A stretch of 64,000 nucleotides of DNA from Mollicutes bacterium (GTDB lineage Bacteria > Bacillota_I > Bacilli_A > Izemoplasmatales > Izemoplasmataceae). Below are positions 35,758 through 44,699 of this stretch, piece after piece (the first letter of the stretch is position 1; the number at the start of each line of letters is the position of its first letter). The stretch lies in the NCBI GenBank assembly GCA_003555335.1, contig PWHD01000049.1, forward strand, positions 62,001 through 126,000, written 5' to 3'. The position numbers were made by a program, and so were the translations under genes. Under the pieces are notes generated by a model. The model worked only from the letters and a program-made list of their open reading frames with translations. It ran no database searches and was not told the DNA's origin.

Positions 35758-36585
35758 TCATCCATCCGATAACATTTTCTCGTATTCTTCGACTTTGGTG
35801 CCGAGGGTCTTTTGGATTTTCGCACTGAGCGCCTGGGTGTTCATATCTTCATAGGCCTCATACGGGACGAGGGGGAAGATATGGATGTAGACATGTCGGC
35901 GCTTCAAGGGCCAACCCTGCCAGGTCTTGTCGAAATTGTAGATCGCGACCGGTAGGATGGGTGCTTTGGGTTTGGTTGCGAGTTTGAAGGCACCAGCCTT
36001 GAACGCACCCATTTTTTCTCCCTTGGAACGGGTGCCCTCAGGGAAAATCACCACGGGATGTCCTTCCTTGTATTTCTTGATGCCCTTTACAATCGACTGT
36101 GCGGCGCTGCGGTCGCTTTCCCGTTTGATCGGGATATTGCCGAGCAGCTCGACAAGCCGGCCGAGAACGGGCCAACGGAAGATGCTTTCCTTCGCGATGA
36201 AGACGAGGGGCTGGTTCTTGATCAGCGGTTTGATCGCGAGAATCTCATAGTTGCTTTGATGATTGCTGACGAGGATGAACGGGTCGTCTTTCGGAATATT
36301 GTCAAGGCCTGTCGCATGAACTTTGAGACGAAGCAGTCTCAGGATGAACCACATGAGACTATTGATGAACCTGTGGTTGCGCATCTTCTTGCTCGGATCG
36401 CCCTTTTGAAAGCGGCCGTAGAAAAAAAGCGTTAGCCCCAGGATGAAAGCGACGGTCAATAGAGCGAGCAATAAGGCGGCGATCCAGAAAAGCAGGGATT
36501 CGGGGGTCAGGCTGTAAGCGCCGAACAGGAAAATATAGACAGCGGTGAACAGAATCAAGAGTGTGTTAAACATCGCTGTGATCAT
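35758..36585 (-). CDS. plsC: 1-acyl-sn-glycerol-3-phosphate acyltransferase (PlsC type)
   Basis: The enzyme adds the second acyl chain in phospholipid synthesis at the membrane. Two to three hydrophobic segments occupy residues 1-60. Motif I reads SNHQSNYEILA, where the catalytic HX4D is HX4E; motif III FPEGTRSKGEKMGAFKAGAF is canonical, as is the LGNIPIKRES region. The 275-residue length is slightly above average. AAAGGAG sets ATG 36585, 20 nt inside folA, so it is coupled to thyA-folA. Confidence 0.87.
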   Translation of the reverse strand: MITAMFNTLLILFTAVYIFLFGAYSLTPESLLFWIAALLLALLTVAFILGLTLFFYGRFQKGDPSKKMRNHRFINSLMWFILRLLRLKVHATGLDNIPKDDPFILVSNHQSNYEILAIKPLIKNQPLVFIAKESIFRWPVLGRLVELLGNIPIKRESDRSAAQSIVKGIKKYKEGHPVVIFPEGTRSKGEKMGAFKAGAFKLATKPKAPILPVAIYNFDKTWQGWPLKRRHVYIHIFPLVPYEAYEDMNTQALSAKIQKTLGTKVEEYEKMLSDG

Positions 36586-37063
36586 AGGGCGCTCCTTTCC
36601 TCTGGTAGACCGCGAATCTCAGATCACCCTTCACCTGGCTCTCGATGAGATTGTACCCGGTGAGGTCGACATCGGGGAAATAGGTGTCGCCTTCGAAGGC
36701 TTTGTCGATGTGGGTGATATAGAGTCTGTCGGCATAGGGAAGCGCAAGCTCGAAAACCTCTGCGCCGCCGATCACGAAGACCGTCATTTCCTTGGGAATG
36801 GTTTCAAGATAGGCGGGAAGGTCGTGAATAACCCTCGCACCCTTGAAGGTCTTATCCTGTCTTGTCAGTACGATGTTTTCCCTCTTCGGCAGCGGTTTGC
36901 CGAGTGATCTGAGGATGGACTCGTAGGTCTTTCTTCCCATGATGACAGGGTGGTTGAGCGTTTTTTCCTTGAAATACTGCAGGTCTTCCTTGTAATGCCA
37001 TGGCAGGCTGCCTTTGTGTCCGATGACACGGTTTTTGTCCATGGCGACCATCAAAGCGATCAT
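36566..37063 (-). CDS. folA: Dihydrofolate reductase
   Basis: Regenerates tetrahydrofolate after thymidylate synthesis. The 165 residues include VAMDKNRVIGHKGSLPWH at the N-terminus, PVIMGRKTYES and VIGGAEVFELALP. The ATG at 37063 overlaps the thyA stop (TGATG) with AAGGTGAG upstream. Forms the unit thyA-folA-plsC. Confidence 0.96.
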   Translation of the reverse strand: MIALMVAMDKNRVIGHKGSLPWHYKEDLQYFKEKTLNHPVIMGRKTYESILRSLGKPLPKRENIVLTRQDKTFKGARVIHDLPAYLETIPKEMTVFVIGGAEVFELALPYADRLYITHIDKAFEGDTYFPDVDLTGYNLIESQVKGDLRFAVYQRKGAPYDHSDV

Positions 37064-37941
37064 CACACACTCACCTTTCCTTTGATCGGGGGATGGGCCT
37101 TGTAGTTCTCAAGGGTGAAATCCCCGTACTTGAAATCGAAGATGTTTTTGACTTCGGGGTTGATTTTCATCGTCGGCAGCGGATAAGGATCGCGTTTGAG
37201 CTGCCGCTTGACTTGTTCGAGATGGTTGCGGTAGATATGCCCATCACCGATGGTGTGGACAAAGGTGCCCGGTTCAAGCGATAGGATCTGAGCGAGCATC
37301 ATGGTCAAAAGCGCGTAGGATGCGATATTGAAAGGCACGCCGAGAAACGCATCGGCGCTTCGTTGATAGAGCTGGGCGGAAAGGTGGCCATCGTTGATAT
37401 AGAACTGGACCATCGTGTGGCATGGTGGTAGGGCCATCTTGTCGATGAGCGGGACATTCCAGCTGTTTAGGATGAGCCGTCTCGAAGCGGGATTGTTTCG
37501 CATCTCATCGATCAGATGGCTCAGTTGGTCGACGTTCTTATCGCGGCCTTCGAAGGCGCGCCACTGTTTGCCGTAGACCGGGCCCAGATCCCCCCATTTG
37601 TCCGCAAAGTCCTCATCGGTCCTGATCTTTTCGATGAATGTCTCCATGCTCTCGCCTTGATAGACGGGGCTTTTTTTGAACGCGGCATAGGGCCACTCAT
37701 TCCAGATTCTGACACCGTTTTCCACGAGGTAGCGGATGTTGGTGTCGCCACGGATGAACCACAGAAGTTCGTGAATCACGCTTTTGAGGTGGATTTTCTT
37801 TGTCGTCACAAGGGGGAAGCCCTCGCGCAGATCAAAGCGCATCTGATAACCGAAGATTGAGATTGTACCGGTTTTGGTGCGGTCGACTCTGGTCTGACCG
37901 TTTTTCAGGATATGTCTTAGGAAGTCATGATATTGTTCCAT
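37063..37941 (-). CDS. thyA: Thymidylate synthase
   Basis: Methylates dUMP using methylene-tetrahydrofolate. The catalytic Cys lies in [11 protein letters not shown], and [20 protein letters not shown] is the family signature. 292 residues. The ATG at 37941 ([12 protein letters not shown]) has AAGGGGTG upstream; an in-frame start 8 codons earlier is not supported. A TATAAT with preceding TGTGA lies about 30 nt upstream. Confidence 0.97.
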   Translation of the reverse strand: MEQYHDFLRHILKNGQTRVDRTKTGTISIFGYQMRFDLREGFPLVTTKKIHLKSVIHELLWFIRGDTNIRYLVENGVRIWNEWPYAAFKKSPVYQGESMETFIEKIRTDEDFADKWGDLGPVYGKQWRAFEGRDKNVDQLSHLIDEMRNNPASRRLILNSWNVPLIDKMALPPCHTMVQFYINDGHLSAQLYQRSADAFLGVPFNIASYALLTMMLAQILSLEPGTFVHTIGDGHIYRNHLEQVKRQLKRDPYPLPTMKINPEVKNIFDFKYGDFTLENYKAHPPIKGKVSV

Positions 37942-37994
37942 GGTCCCACCCCTTTGTGACCTCATTATATCACAATCTGTTTCGCTTATGGGAA

Positions 37995-38019
37995 ATTAAA
38001 AACGCCCGCAGGCGTTTTC
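37995..38019 (-). terminator. Terminator after ssb
   Basis: AAAACGCC pairs with GGCGTTTT around TGCG, followed by T and AT-rich sequence on the minus strand. Confidence 0.75.
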
Positions 38020-38034
38020 ATTGGGAGAAGATTT

Positions 38035-38370
38035 TCATGAACCGTTTGGCTTGGTGTTGATGAACGTGATTTTTTCCGCGATGACTTCCGGATAACTGAA
38101 GGACTTCTCATCATCGATCTCATAGAAACGTTGGGCGAGACGGGCTTTCACACCGACGGTCGAGCCTTTCTTACAGTACTGAACGGTGTTTTCCGCGATG
38201 CCGCTCCAGAGTGTGCAGCGGATGAAATCCGTCTCATAAGTACCGCTTTCAGCGCTTTTGAAACTTCGCTGCAGAGCCAGGGTGATGGTCGTCACTTTCT
38301 TGCCGTCATCAAGTGTCCTTAGTTCCGGGTCGTAGACCAGCCGGCCCACGAGTATGACCTGATTTACCAT
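38035..38370 (-). CDS. ssb: Short single-stranded DNA-binding protein
   Basis: An OB-fold SSB of 111 residues: MVNQVILVGRLVYDPELR start, DFIRCTLWSGIAENT core, ending ITFINTKPNGS. The acidic C-terminal tail (DDDIPF type) through which main SSBs recruit repair proteins is missing, so this resembles the short second SSB of Bacillota (SsbB-like) rather than the essential one. GGAGG before ATG 38370 fixes the start. No rpsF/rpsR neighbours are present. Confidence 0.88.
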   Translation of the reverse strand: MVNQVILVGRLVYDPELRTLDDGKKVTTITLALQRSFKSAESGTYETDFIRCTLWSGIAENTVQYCKKGSTVGVKARLAQRFYEIDDEKSFSYPEVIAEKITFINTKPNGS

Positions 38371-38483
38371 AAAAACCTCCTTTGTCACAAGGATAACCCA
38401 GAAGGGCCGTGGAATCATCTTGCAAAAAGTGAGGTTTTATAGAAAAAAAGCTGTGGTTATCACCGGTTTTTGCCTTATCAAAG

Positions 38484-38515
38484 CAAAAACAAGCCTTTTT
38501 TTCGGGCTTGTTTTG
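38484..38515. terminator. Terminator between lemA and ssb
   Basis: AAAACAAGCC and GGCTTGTTTT arms around a loop of about 9 nt. A second AAAACAAGCCC copy lies 30 nt away. It would end transcription of the lemA unit. Confidence 0.7.
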
Positions 38516-38549
38516 ATAAAATGCACCAGAGGGCTTGTTTTCGTAATCT

Positions 38550-39107
38550 TTATTTTTTTCTTATTGCTTCCGGCGCGGGCAGGCTGAGGTTGAAAAAGGG
38601 GCGGGGACGAAGCTTGATGGCTTTGGCCATGAGATTATGCGGAAAGGCGTTGATCATGGCATTCAAGCCGGAAACCCGGCCATTGTAGGTGCGTTTGCGG
38701 TCAGAAATCCTCTCAAGCGCCTCCTTGTAGCGGCTTCTGATCTGCGGTGACTGTTTCGTCATCGTTTCACCGGCTTCGTCTTCGAGTGACAGGAGAAAGT
38801 GTTCCACTTTGAACATTTCTTTTAGGAGGTGTTCCTGGGTCTTGATATCGATGGGGGGCTTCAATCCGGCCCGCCATTCCACGAGTTTTTTGAAAGGGCT
38901 TTGATCGAATGTGCGCTGCTGACGGAGGATGCCATGATGTTTGGAGAGAACCTCATAATAGTCAAAAAGTGCGCTTTCGAGCTGTTTTTTTGCATGTTCC
39001 ACGTTTTTGTATTTTTTTTTCAGGACTGATTTGGTGATCATGGCCCATAGCAATGGGATGGAGAGGAAAAAGGCGACGATCAGGATGATGAGCAAGGGTG
39101 TCGGCAC
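38550..39107 (-). CDS. LemA family protein
   Basis: One N-terminal membrane helix (about residues 3-22), then a helical domain with the LemA signatures KYKNVEHAKKQLE, YNGRVSGLNAMINAFPHNL and a terminal RPRPFFNLS. LemA proteins are anchored with the helical domain exposed; function is not settled. The GTG at 39107 is preferred because AAGGAG lies 9 nt upstream and it follows the DUF3137 stop; an ATG at 39164 would overlap that gene by 53 nt. Partner of the DUF3137 gene. Confidence 0.85.
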   Translation of the reverse strand: MPTPLLIILIVAFFLSIPLLWAMITKSVLKKKYKNVEHAKKQLESALFDYYEVLSKHHGILRQQRTFDQSPFKKLVEWRAGLKPPIDIKTQEHLLKEMFKVEHFLLSLEDEAGETMTKQSPQIRSRYKEALERISDRKRTYNGRVSGLNAMINAFPHNLMAKAIKLRPRPFFNLSLPAPEAIRKK

Positions 39108-39111
39108 GGGT

Positions 39112-39969
39112 TCACGCTCCTTTGAAAACGGGGTTTTTGTCTTTGAGAAGGTTGATGAGTTCATGGAGGATGGCGATATCTTCTTTGAATATCTGCATGA
39201 GATCGGCGTTGATGGGTCTTAGCATCCTTAGTTTGAAGGCATCTTCGAGGTTGTTGATGGCGACATGGCATTTGGATCCGGTGAAGGCCAGTTCCGCTTT
39301 TGCGGGGTGGTTCGACTGCAGTTTTTCAAGAATACGCATGAAATCCTTGGTGAACATGTTTCTCGCCAGTGTCTTTTTCGTCGTCAGAACGTCGAAATTC
39401 ACAGCGAGGTGTCCGAACTCGGGTGTGGCTTCTTTGTATTCTTTTCCATCATTCGGACGGTTTTCGCTCAGGATGAAGATCGTACCGTCAAAGATGCGGT
39501 TGAACTCGAAGGAAAAAACGCGTCCTAGAAAATAGGTATTGGTTTTCGTGGTGTGCCGTTTCTTTTCAGTCTCCTTCTCGAGACGGATATCGCTCGAGAT
39601 GAAGGGCACCCCGGCCATGGCGCCAAAAAGAAAATCCCAGGACGTAAACACGTCGGGCTTTTCCAAAAAGCCCGTCTCATGGACCTGATGTTCGCTCAGG
39701 CCGTGTTCGGGTTCATGGGTTCCCCGCTCGATCCATTCCTCGATCAGATTGTTCAAAAAATCCTTCTTGAATGTCTCTTTTAGATGGGCGTAGTTGGAGT
39801 ATCCGAAAAAAACCAGGAGAAACCCGCCGACGGCGAGCGCGATCAGAATCGGGCGCGGGTCGATGAGCAAGGTGATCAGAAGGGTCACCGCCAGGGTGAG
39901 GATTCCGGCGAGGATCATGGTTTCGGCGACAATCTTGTCTTTTTTCAGTTTCTTTATCTGTTTGTCCAC
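39112..39969 (-). CDS. DUF3137-type membrane protein
   Basis: A 285-residue protein with two N-terminal membrane segments (about residues 14-58) followed by a soluble domain with RVFSFEFNRIFDGTIFIL and a conserved end. This matches DUF3137, which is commonly encoded beside LemA. GTG 39969 follows AGGTGA. A TATAAT lies about 30 nt upstream. The pair likely forms one envelope-associated complex; the role is unknown. Confidence 0.75.
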   Translation of the reverse strand: MDKQIKKLKKDKIVAETMILAGILTLAVTLLITLLIDPRPILIALAVGGFLLVFFGYSNYAHLKETFKKDFLNNLIEEWIERGTHEPEHGLSEHQVHETGFLEKPDVFTSWDFLFGAMAGVPFISSDIRLEKETEKKRHTTKTNTYFLGRVFSFEFNRIFDGTIFILSENRPNDGKEYKEATPEFGHLAVNFDVLTTKKTLARNMFTKDFMRILEKLQSNHPAKAELAFTGSKCHVAINNLEDAFKLRMLRPINADLMQIFKEDIAILHELINLLKDKNPVFKGA

Positions 39970-40043
39970 AAAATCACCTACTTGTATCCATTATAACAAA
40001 GCGCGGCCGAAAAGCCCATATCGTTTTCCTTTTCCTTAAAGCG

Positions 40044-41327
40044 TCACTTTTGTTTCGCTTCGACGATGACACTTGAGATGTGGTTTTTACCGATGCGGTG
40101 ACGGTGGGCCGTGACCGCTTCCTTCGAGAGGGTCGTCGCAATCTCCAAGACGTCATAATAATAGATGTCCTGCTGAATATACTGGGTGAAATGGTAGGAA
40201 AGGCTCTCGAGACTGTCCAGTCCGTGGATGAAGTTGCCGAGCATCTGCTTGCGGGCACGCCGGAATTCCTCGTCACTGATTTCGATGGTGGGAAGCACGT
40301 TGAAGATGTTGTGCAGGGCTTCGAGCGTCTTGTGGGGGTCTTCGGTCTCGGTACCGAGCAGGACGTAAGCATAATCATTCTCATAGGCCATCTCGATGCC
40401 GAAAGTGTCGTTGATGAGTTCCTTGTCGAGAAGCTGTTTGTGGATGTCGCTGCTTTTGCCGAGCGCGATGTCCAAAAAGATCGAAAGGCCCAGCTTGTCT
40501 TCGATGCTGGCGCGTGGGCCTTGGGCGTGATCTGTATTGATCTTGATGCCCACCAGCAAGGAGGGCATCATCACATCGAGGCTTTTCGATTCGTGGGCTT
40601 TCTTCACGTGTTCAGTTTCGCCGAAATCGGGCGGGAGGGGCCTTTTTGCGCTCGGGGCGGGCAGGGTCACACCGGCTTCGAGGTCGGATAGCAATCCCTC
40701 CGGTTCGCTTCCCGAGACGATGACGAGCGCGGCTTGTTCGGGCTGATAGTAGGCCTCGTGCATGGCTTTCAAAGACGCCATGTCGATGGCGTCGATGCTT
40801 TCTTTCGTGCCGAGGATGTCATCTTTGATCGGATGACTTTCATACATGTTGTTGATCAGGGTGTTGTATTGTTTGTAGTAGGGATCGTCGAGATGCATGT
40901 TCAGTTCTTCTTTGATGATGTTTTTCTCCTTCTCGATGCCCGCTTCTGTGAAATCCGGATAGAAGAACGCGCGGATGAGGCGTCTGACATTCGAGACGAG
41001 ATGGTCGGTGGCGCTGAACAGGTAGGTGGTACGGTGATGTTCGGTGAACGCGTTGATTTGGGCTTCCTCGAGGGCGAAATCCCGCGAGATGTCCGCACCG
41101 TCTTTTTCGAAGATCTTATGTTCTAAGAAATGGGCGACGCCTTTGGGAACGTGTCTTTTTTCTCCGTTTTCATCGAGGAACCCGGTATGAATCGAGCCGA
41201 CCGGGGCACTCAAGGTGACATAGGTCTTTGAAAAACCCTTTTTGTGGATGAAAAAGACACGCAGCCGGTTGGAAAGCAGGGTCTCATAGATGGTTTCGTT
41301 GAAATTTTCGAACTCAATCCGTTTCAT
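40044..41327 (-). CDS. M16 family zinc peptidase, YmfH type
   Basis: A 427-residue M16B peptidase with the inverted zinc motif HFLEH (in GVAHFLEHKIF) and the downstream Glu-rich segment KEKNIIKEEL that supplies the third ligand. It pairs with an M16-like partner lacking the motif, the arrangement of ymfF-ymfH in Bacillus. GGGAGTG precedes ATG 41327, which lies inside the end of the upstream gene, so the two are coupled. Substrates are unknown. Confidence 0.9.
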   Translation of the reverse strand: MKRIEFENFNETIYETLLSNRLRVFFIHKKGFSKTYVTLSAPVGSIHTGFLDENGEKRHVPKGVAHFLEHKIFEKDGADISRDFALEEAQINAFTEHHRTTYLFSATDHLVSNVRRLIRAFFYPDFTEAGIEKEKNIIKEELNMHLDDPYYKQYNTLINNMYESHPIKDDILGTKESIDAIDMASLKAMHEAYYQPEQAALVIVSGSEPEGLLSDLEAGVTLPAPSAKRPLPPDFGETEHVKKAHESKSLDVMMPSLLVGIKINTDHAQGPRASIEDKLGLSIFLDIALGKSSDIHKQLLDKELINDTFGIEMAYENDYAYVLLGTETEDPHKTLEALHNIFNVLPTIEISDEEFRRARKQMLGNFIHGLDSLESLSYHFTQYIQQDIYYYDVLEIATTLSKEAVTAHRHRIGKNHISSVIVEAKQK

Positions 41328-42567
41328 GCGCATCACTCCCGAGGATGTAGGTGAAAATCAGATGAAGCCTTCTCGCGGCGCGGATGACATCGTCTTTGCT
41401 TACGGCGCGGATGGCGTCGAGGATGGTCGTTTCCTTGAACGGTGCGTCGAAGAGACTGTTGCGCAGGGCCTTCAAAGAAAGAAGGCCGAGGTTGTCGTAG
41501 CTTTGTTTTGTTCCGGTGATGAGATGGTTCTTCGCCAGTTCGAGCGCTTCATCGGTGAAATCGCCGGCCTGGACGGCTTCGAGGGTTTTTCTGATGAGGG
41601 CGCGGGCCTTTTCCACATTCCTTTTTTCCATTGCCGACGAGACGGTGATCAGGCCGGAGAATGGCGCATAGGTCGCGTGGACGTAGTAGGCGAGGGAGGC
41701 CTTTTCGCGGATGGCGTCAAACAGGAGGGATTCGCTCGATTCGCCGAACATCGCGTTGAAGACCGCCATGGCGTAATAGTCGTCGTCTTTGTAGAACACG
41801 TCACTTTTCAGCGTCATGAATAGACGGTCTTGGGAAACATCCAGGGTTTCGGTGACGGTCTTTTTTTCGGGGAAATCAAAGCGTATGAAAAGATCGCCGG
41901 GCAGCTTTTTGTCCGCGAAGGAAAAATGTTTTTTCATGAGGGCGTGGGCGCCGTCCTGGTCGAAATCACCGCAGAGTGAGAGGATGGCGCTGTTTTCTTC
42001 AATCATGATCCGGTGCTCTTTTTTGATATCCGCCAGGGTGACACCATCGATATCTTCTTTTTTTCCAAGGGCATTCATCTTATAAGGATGCCCCGCATAA
42101 AGATGTTCGATGTAGCGCTTGGCGGCGTATCGGGTCTTGTTGGAATATTCGGCGGCGAAGAAATCCTTCAGGAAGCGTTTTTCTTCATCGAGGGTCTTCT
42201 TGTCGAATTCGGGATGATAAAGTGTGTCTTTGAGGAAGGTGACGACGGCCTCGAAAAGGGTTTCGTCTCCGGTGAACGCCGGATTGGCGAAGGCGAGGGC
42301 GAACTGGTTGATGTGTTTACGCCCTAGTTTCATGGATTGGGCTGCAAACAGCGTGTCATAGAGTTCCTCAAGATGACGCGAGACGGCCTGGCGGGTCGGA
42401 TGGGCCTTGTTTTTGGCACGCATCATCGAAAGCATCAGGTGTCTGGCGGTGATTCTTTTTTCATCGAGGTCGTCGAAGAAGCGCACGTTCAGATAAAGCG
42501 TCTTGAACTGTGCGGTGCTTATATAGTGGGCCAGGAGGCCCTTTTCTTTTATCTCGGTGAGTTTCAT
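41314..42567 (-). CDS. Inactive M16-like partner, YmfF type
   Basis: A 417-residue M16-fold protein in which the HxxEH site is lost; the corresponding region reads SRHLEELYDTLF. It carries the family RFLKDFFAAEYSNKTRYAAKR segment. Non-catalytic M16 subunits assist substrate binding in heterodimers. TTGGAGG precedes ATG 42567. It overlaps the YmfH-type gene by 14 nt and likely forms the heterodimer with it. Confidence 0.85.
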   Translation of the reverse strand: MKLTEIKEKGLLAHYISTAQFKTLYLNVRFFDDLDEKRITARHLMLSMMRAKNKAHPTRQAVSRHLEELYDTLFAAQSMKLGRKHINQFALAFANPAFTGDETLFEAVVTFLKDTLYHPEFDKKTLDEEKRFLKDFFAAEYSNKTRYAAKRYIEHLYAGHPYKMNALGKKEDIDGVTLADIKKEHRIMIEENSAILSLCGDFDQDGAHALMKKHFSFADKKLPGDLFIRFDFPEKKTVTETLDVSQDRLFMTLKSDVFYKDDDYYAMAVFNAMFGESSESLLFDAIREKASLAYYVHATYAPFSGLITVSSAMEKRNVEKARALIRKTLEAVQAGDFTDEALELAKNHLITGTKQSYDNLGLLSLKALRNSLFDAPFKETTILDAIRAVSKDDVIRAARRLHLIFTYILGSDAHETD

Positions 42568-42578
42568 GGTCGTCCTCC

Positions 42579-42604
42579 AAAAAAAAGTGCCGGAGCACTT
42601 TTTT
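42579..42604 (-). terminator. Terminator after deoD
   Basis: AAAAGTGC pairs with GCACTTTT around CCG, followed by eight T on the minus strand; overlaps the deoD 3' end region and precedes the M16 pair. Confidence 0.8.
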
Positions 42605-42608
42605 GATT

Positions 42609-43316
42609 TTAAGCAAGTGACAAGGCGATCTCCATCATCTTTGTGAATGCGCTTTGTCGTTCTTCGGGGCTTGTGGCTTCCTTGGTGACAAGCGAGTCGG
42701 AAACCGTCAGGATGCAGGCGGCGTGTTTGCCGCTCACTTTCGCATTGTGGAAGAGCGCGAAAGATTCCATTTCCACTGCGATGGCGTTGTGCTTTTCATA
42801 TATGGTCTTGTAGTCGTCGAAATTTTCGCGGTAGAAGACATCGCTCGAATGGATGACGCCTTTTCTGAGCGGAATGTTCAGCTTGGTCGCGGCCTTCTCG
42901 ATTTCGGTGTTCAGCGTCTCACTCGGATAGGTGTAGTCATCTTTGTAGGTCCCCGACTGGACATAGGCGTAACTCGATTCGCTGTAGGCGCTTGTGGCCA
43001 GCAGCACGTCGTAGAGGTCGATCTCATCGGTATAGGCGCCGCAGGAACCGACGCGGATGATGTTTTCGACGTCGAAGAAATTGTAGAGCTCGTAGGAATA
43101 GATACCGATGCTGGGCATGCCCATACCGCTACCCATGACACTGATTCTTCTGCCGTTGTAGGTGCCGGTGTAGCCGAACATGTTTCTGACGCTGTTGAAT
43201 TGCTTGACGTCTTCAAGATAATTATCGGCGATGTATTTCGCACGCAGGGGATCGCCCGGCATCAGGACGGTCTTCGCGATATCGCCTTTCTCAGCTTTGA
43301 TGTGTGGGGTGCTCAT
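42609..43316 (-). CDS. deoD: Purine-nucleoside phosphorylase, DeoD type
   Basis: Trimeric/hexameric PNP of 235 residues: AKTVLMPGDPLRAKYIAD, MGMPSIGIYSYELYNFF, VGSCGAYTDEIDLYDV and the Ser-Asp motif TVSDSLVTKE. Releases purine bases from nucleosides. AGGAGGCG before ATG 43316 fixes the start; the frame stays open far upstream through deoC but that extension is Arg/Gln-rich shadow. Follows deoC by 11 nt. Confidence 0.96.
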   Translation of the reverse strand: MSTPHIKAEKGDIAKTVLMPGDPLRAKYIADNYLEDVKQFNSVRNMFGYTGTYNGRRISVMGSGMGMPSIGIYSYELYNFFDVENIIRVGSCGAYTDEIDLYDVLLATSAYSESSYAYVQSGTYKDDYTYPSETLNTEIEKAATKLNIPLRKGVIHSSDVFYRENFDDYKTIYEKHNAIAVEMESFALFHNAKVSGKHAACILTVSDSLVTKEATSPEERQSAFTKMMEIALSLA

Positions 43317-43327
43317 AAAATCGCCTC

Positions 43328-43987
43328 CTAATAGTTGTCTTCTCCGGTGTCGCCTTTCATCAAGGCGACACCGCTGCTGGTTCCGATTCTTGTGGCGCCG
43401 GCTTCGACCATGTTGTGTAAATCCTCGATGGTCTTGACACCGCCGCTTGCTTTGACACCTTTGGTCTGGGCGACATCCTTCATCAGCTTGACATCGCTGA
43501 CGGTCGCGCCGCCGGTGCCGAAGCCGGTCGAGGTCTTGATGAAGTCCGCACCTGCCGCGATGGCGGCGCGCCCGGCTTTCTCGATTTCGCCTTCGGTCAG
43601 GTAACAGGTTTCCAAAATGACTTTCAGGACACTGTTCTGACAAGCCTGCTTGATCTCTCTGATTTCTTCTTCGACCTTGTCGTAAAGGCCTTCTTTGACC
43701 CAGCCGATATTCAGGACCATGTCGATCTCATGGGCCCCTTTCTTGAGGGCGTCGGTGGTCTCATAGACTTTGCTCTCGGTGGTGTTCGCACCGAGGGGGA
43801 ATCCGATGACGGTACAGACAAGCACGTCGGTCTTTTGCAGGCTTTCGACCGCGTATTCGATCCATGTGGGGTTCACACAGACGCTTTTGAAGTCGTGTTC
43901 GATGGCCTCTTCAAGGATTGTGTCGATTTCGTTTCTGGTGCCGAAGGCCTTGAGGTAGGTGTGGTCGATCAACTTATTGATTTGCAT
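43328..43987 (-). CDS. deoC: Deoxyribose-phosphate aldolase
   Basis: Cleaves deoxyribose-5-phosphate to acetaldehyde and glyceraldehyde-3-phosphate, feeding nucleoside sugars to glycolysis. The Schiff-base Lys lies in GADFIKTSTGFGTGGAT; LIDHTYLKAFGT is at the N-terminus; 219 residues. AAGGAGG precedes ATG 43987. It lies between yczE and deoD in a three-gene unit with deoD. Confidence 0.96.
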   Translation of the reverse strand: MQINKLIDHTYLKAFGTRNEIDTILEEAIEHDFKSVCVNPTWIEYAVESLQKTDVLVCTVIGFPLGANTTESKVYETTDALKKGAHEIDMVLNIGWVKEGLYDKVEEEIREIKQACQNSVLKVILETCYLTEGEIEKAGRAAIAAGADFIKTSTGFGTGGATVSDVKLMKDVAQTKGVKASGGVKTIEDLHNMVEAGATRIGTSSGVALMKGDTGEDNY

Positions 43988-44612
43988 GGTGTATCCTCCT
44001 TATGATTTTTAGACTCAGCTGCATGAGCGGACCGGTGGTAATCACGATGACGAGGGTGCCGATATGAAGCTCGCCGGCGGTGCCTAGGAAAAGGCCGGTG
44101 AGCGTCACACCGATCAAGACCGGTGTCGCTTCCATGATGAGTCTGACTAGGATGAGGTTCGTTGTCTGAAACAGTTTCATGAGGACGAGCATGAGCTCAT
44201 CATAGATGCCGGCCGGAAAATGATTGACAATCAGAAGCGCGGCACCGAAGGGAATGGTGAACAGACCGGTCAGAAAAATGACGAGCCTGAGCACCCCAGA
44301 GGGGTCGAAACCGCTGAAGACGACAAGATTGAAGAAGTCGACGAGGAGTCCGACAAAGACAAAGGGAAGGACCATGAAAAGGTAGTTCAGGGATCGCCGC
44401 GTGATGATGATGAAGGTGGTGATCAACGTCGAGATCCCGATGATGGCCATCCCGATGGTGAGCGGTGTGACAAGGCTGATGGCCACGTGGAGCACGTCCC
44501 AGGGTGTCACCCCGAGGTCGCTTCTGAAAAGCATGACGACACCGAAGGCGATCAGGCCGGTGCCCATCAGGTAGCCGAGTGTTTCTTTTGTGTAGAACAT
44601 AAAGACTTTCAT
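43974..44612 (-). CDS. YczE/YitT-like integral membrane protein
   Basis: A 212-residue protein with about five to six hydrophobic segments and the motif RSDLGVTPWDVLH early in the sequence and FPAGIYDELMLVLM later, as in the YczE family. The function is unknown. GGAG precedes ATG 44612. Its 3' end overlaps deoC by 14 nt; a role in nucleoside uptake would fit the context but is only inference. Confidence 0.75.
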   Translation of the reverse strand: MKVFMFYTKETLGYLMGTGLIAFGVVMLFRSDLGVTPWDVLHVAISLVTPLTIGMAIIGISTLITTFIIITRRSLNYLFMVLPFVFVGLLVDFFNLVVFSGFDPSGVLRLVIFLTGLFTIPFGAALLIVNHFPAGIYDELMLVLMKLFQTTNLILVRLIMEATPVLIGVTLTGLFLGTAGELHIGTLVIVITTGPLMQLSLKIIRRIHHANQ

Positions 44613-44670
44613 AGACCGTCTCCAATTCGGGGTGCGGGGTGGTCTGTTTCCGGGTGGTTCGTTCAAACCT

Positions 44671-44699
44671 ATTTTACTTTATCCGTCGTCAAAAATCAA
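44671..44699 (-). promoter_or_regulatory. SigA promoter of the yczE-deoC-deoD unit
   Basis: TTGATT (44694-44699), 17 nt, TAAAAT (44671-44676) on the minus strand. The -35 overlaps the ileS stop codon; no terminator is visible after ileS. Confidence 0.5.

Noticed and set aside
43317..43643. A 109-residue N-terminal extension of DeoD
   Set aside because: It overlaps deoC in another frame, is Arg/Gln-rich noise, and AGGAGG lies just before the proper ATG at 43316.
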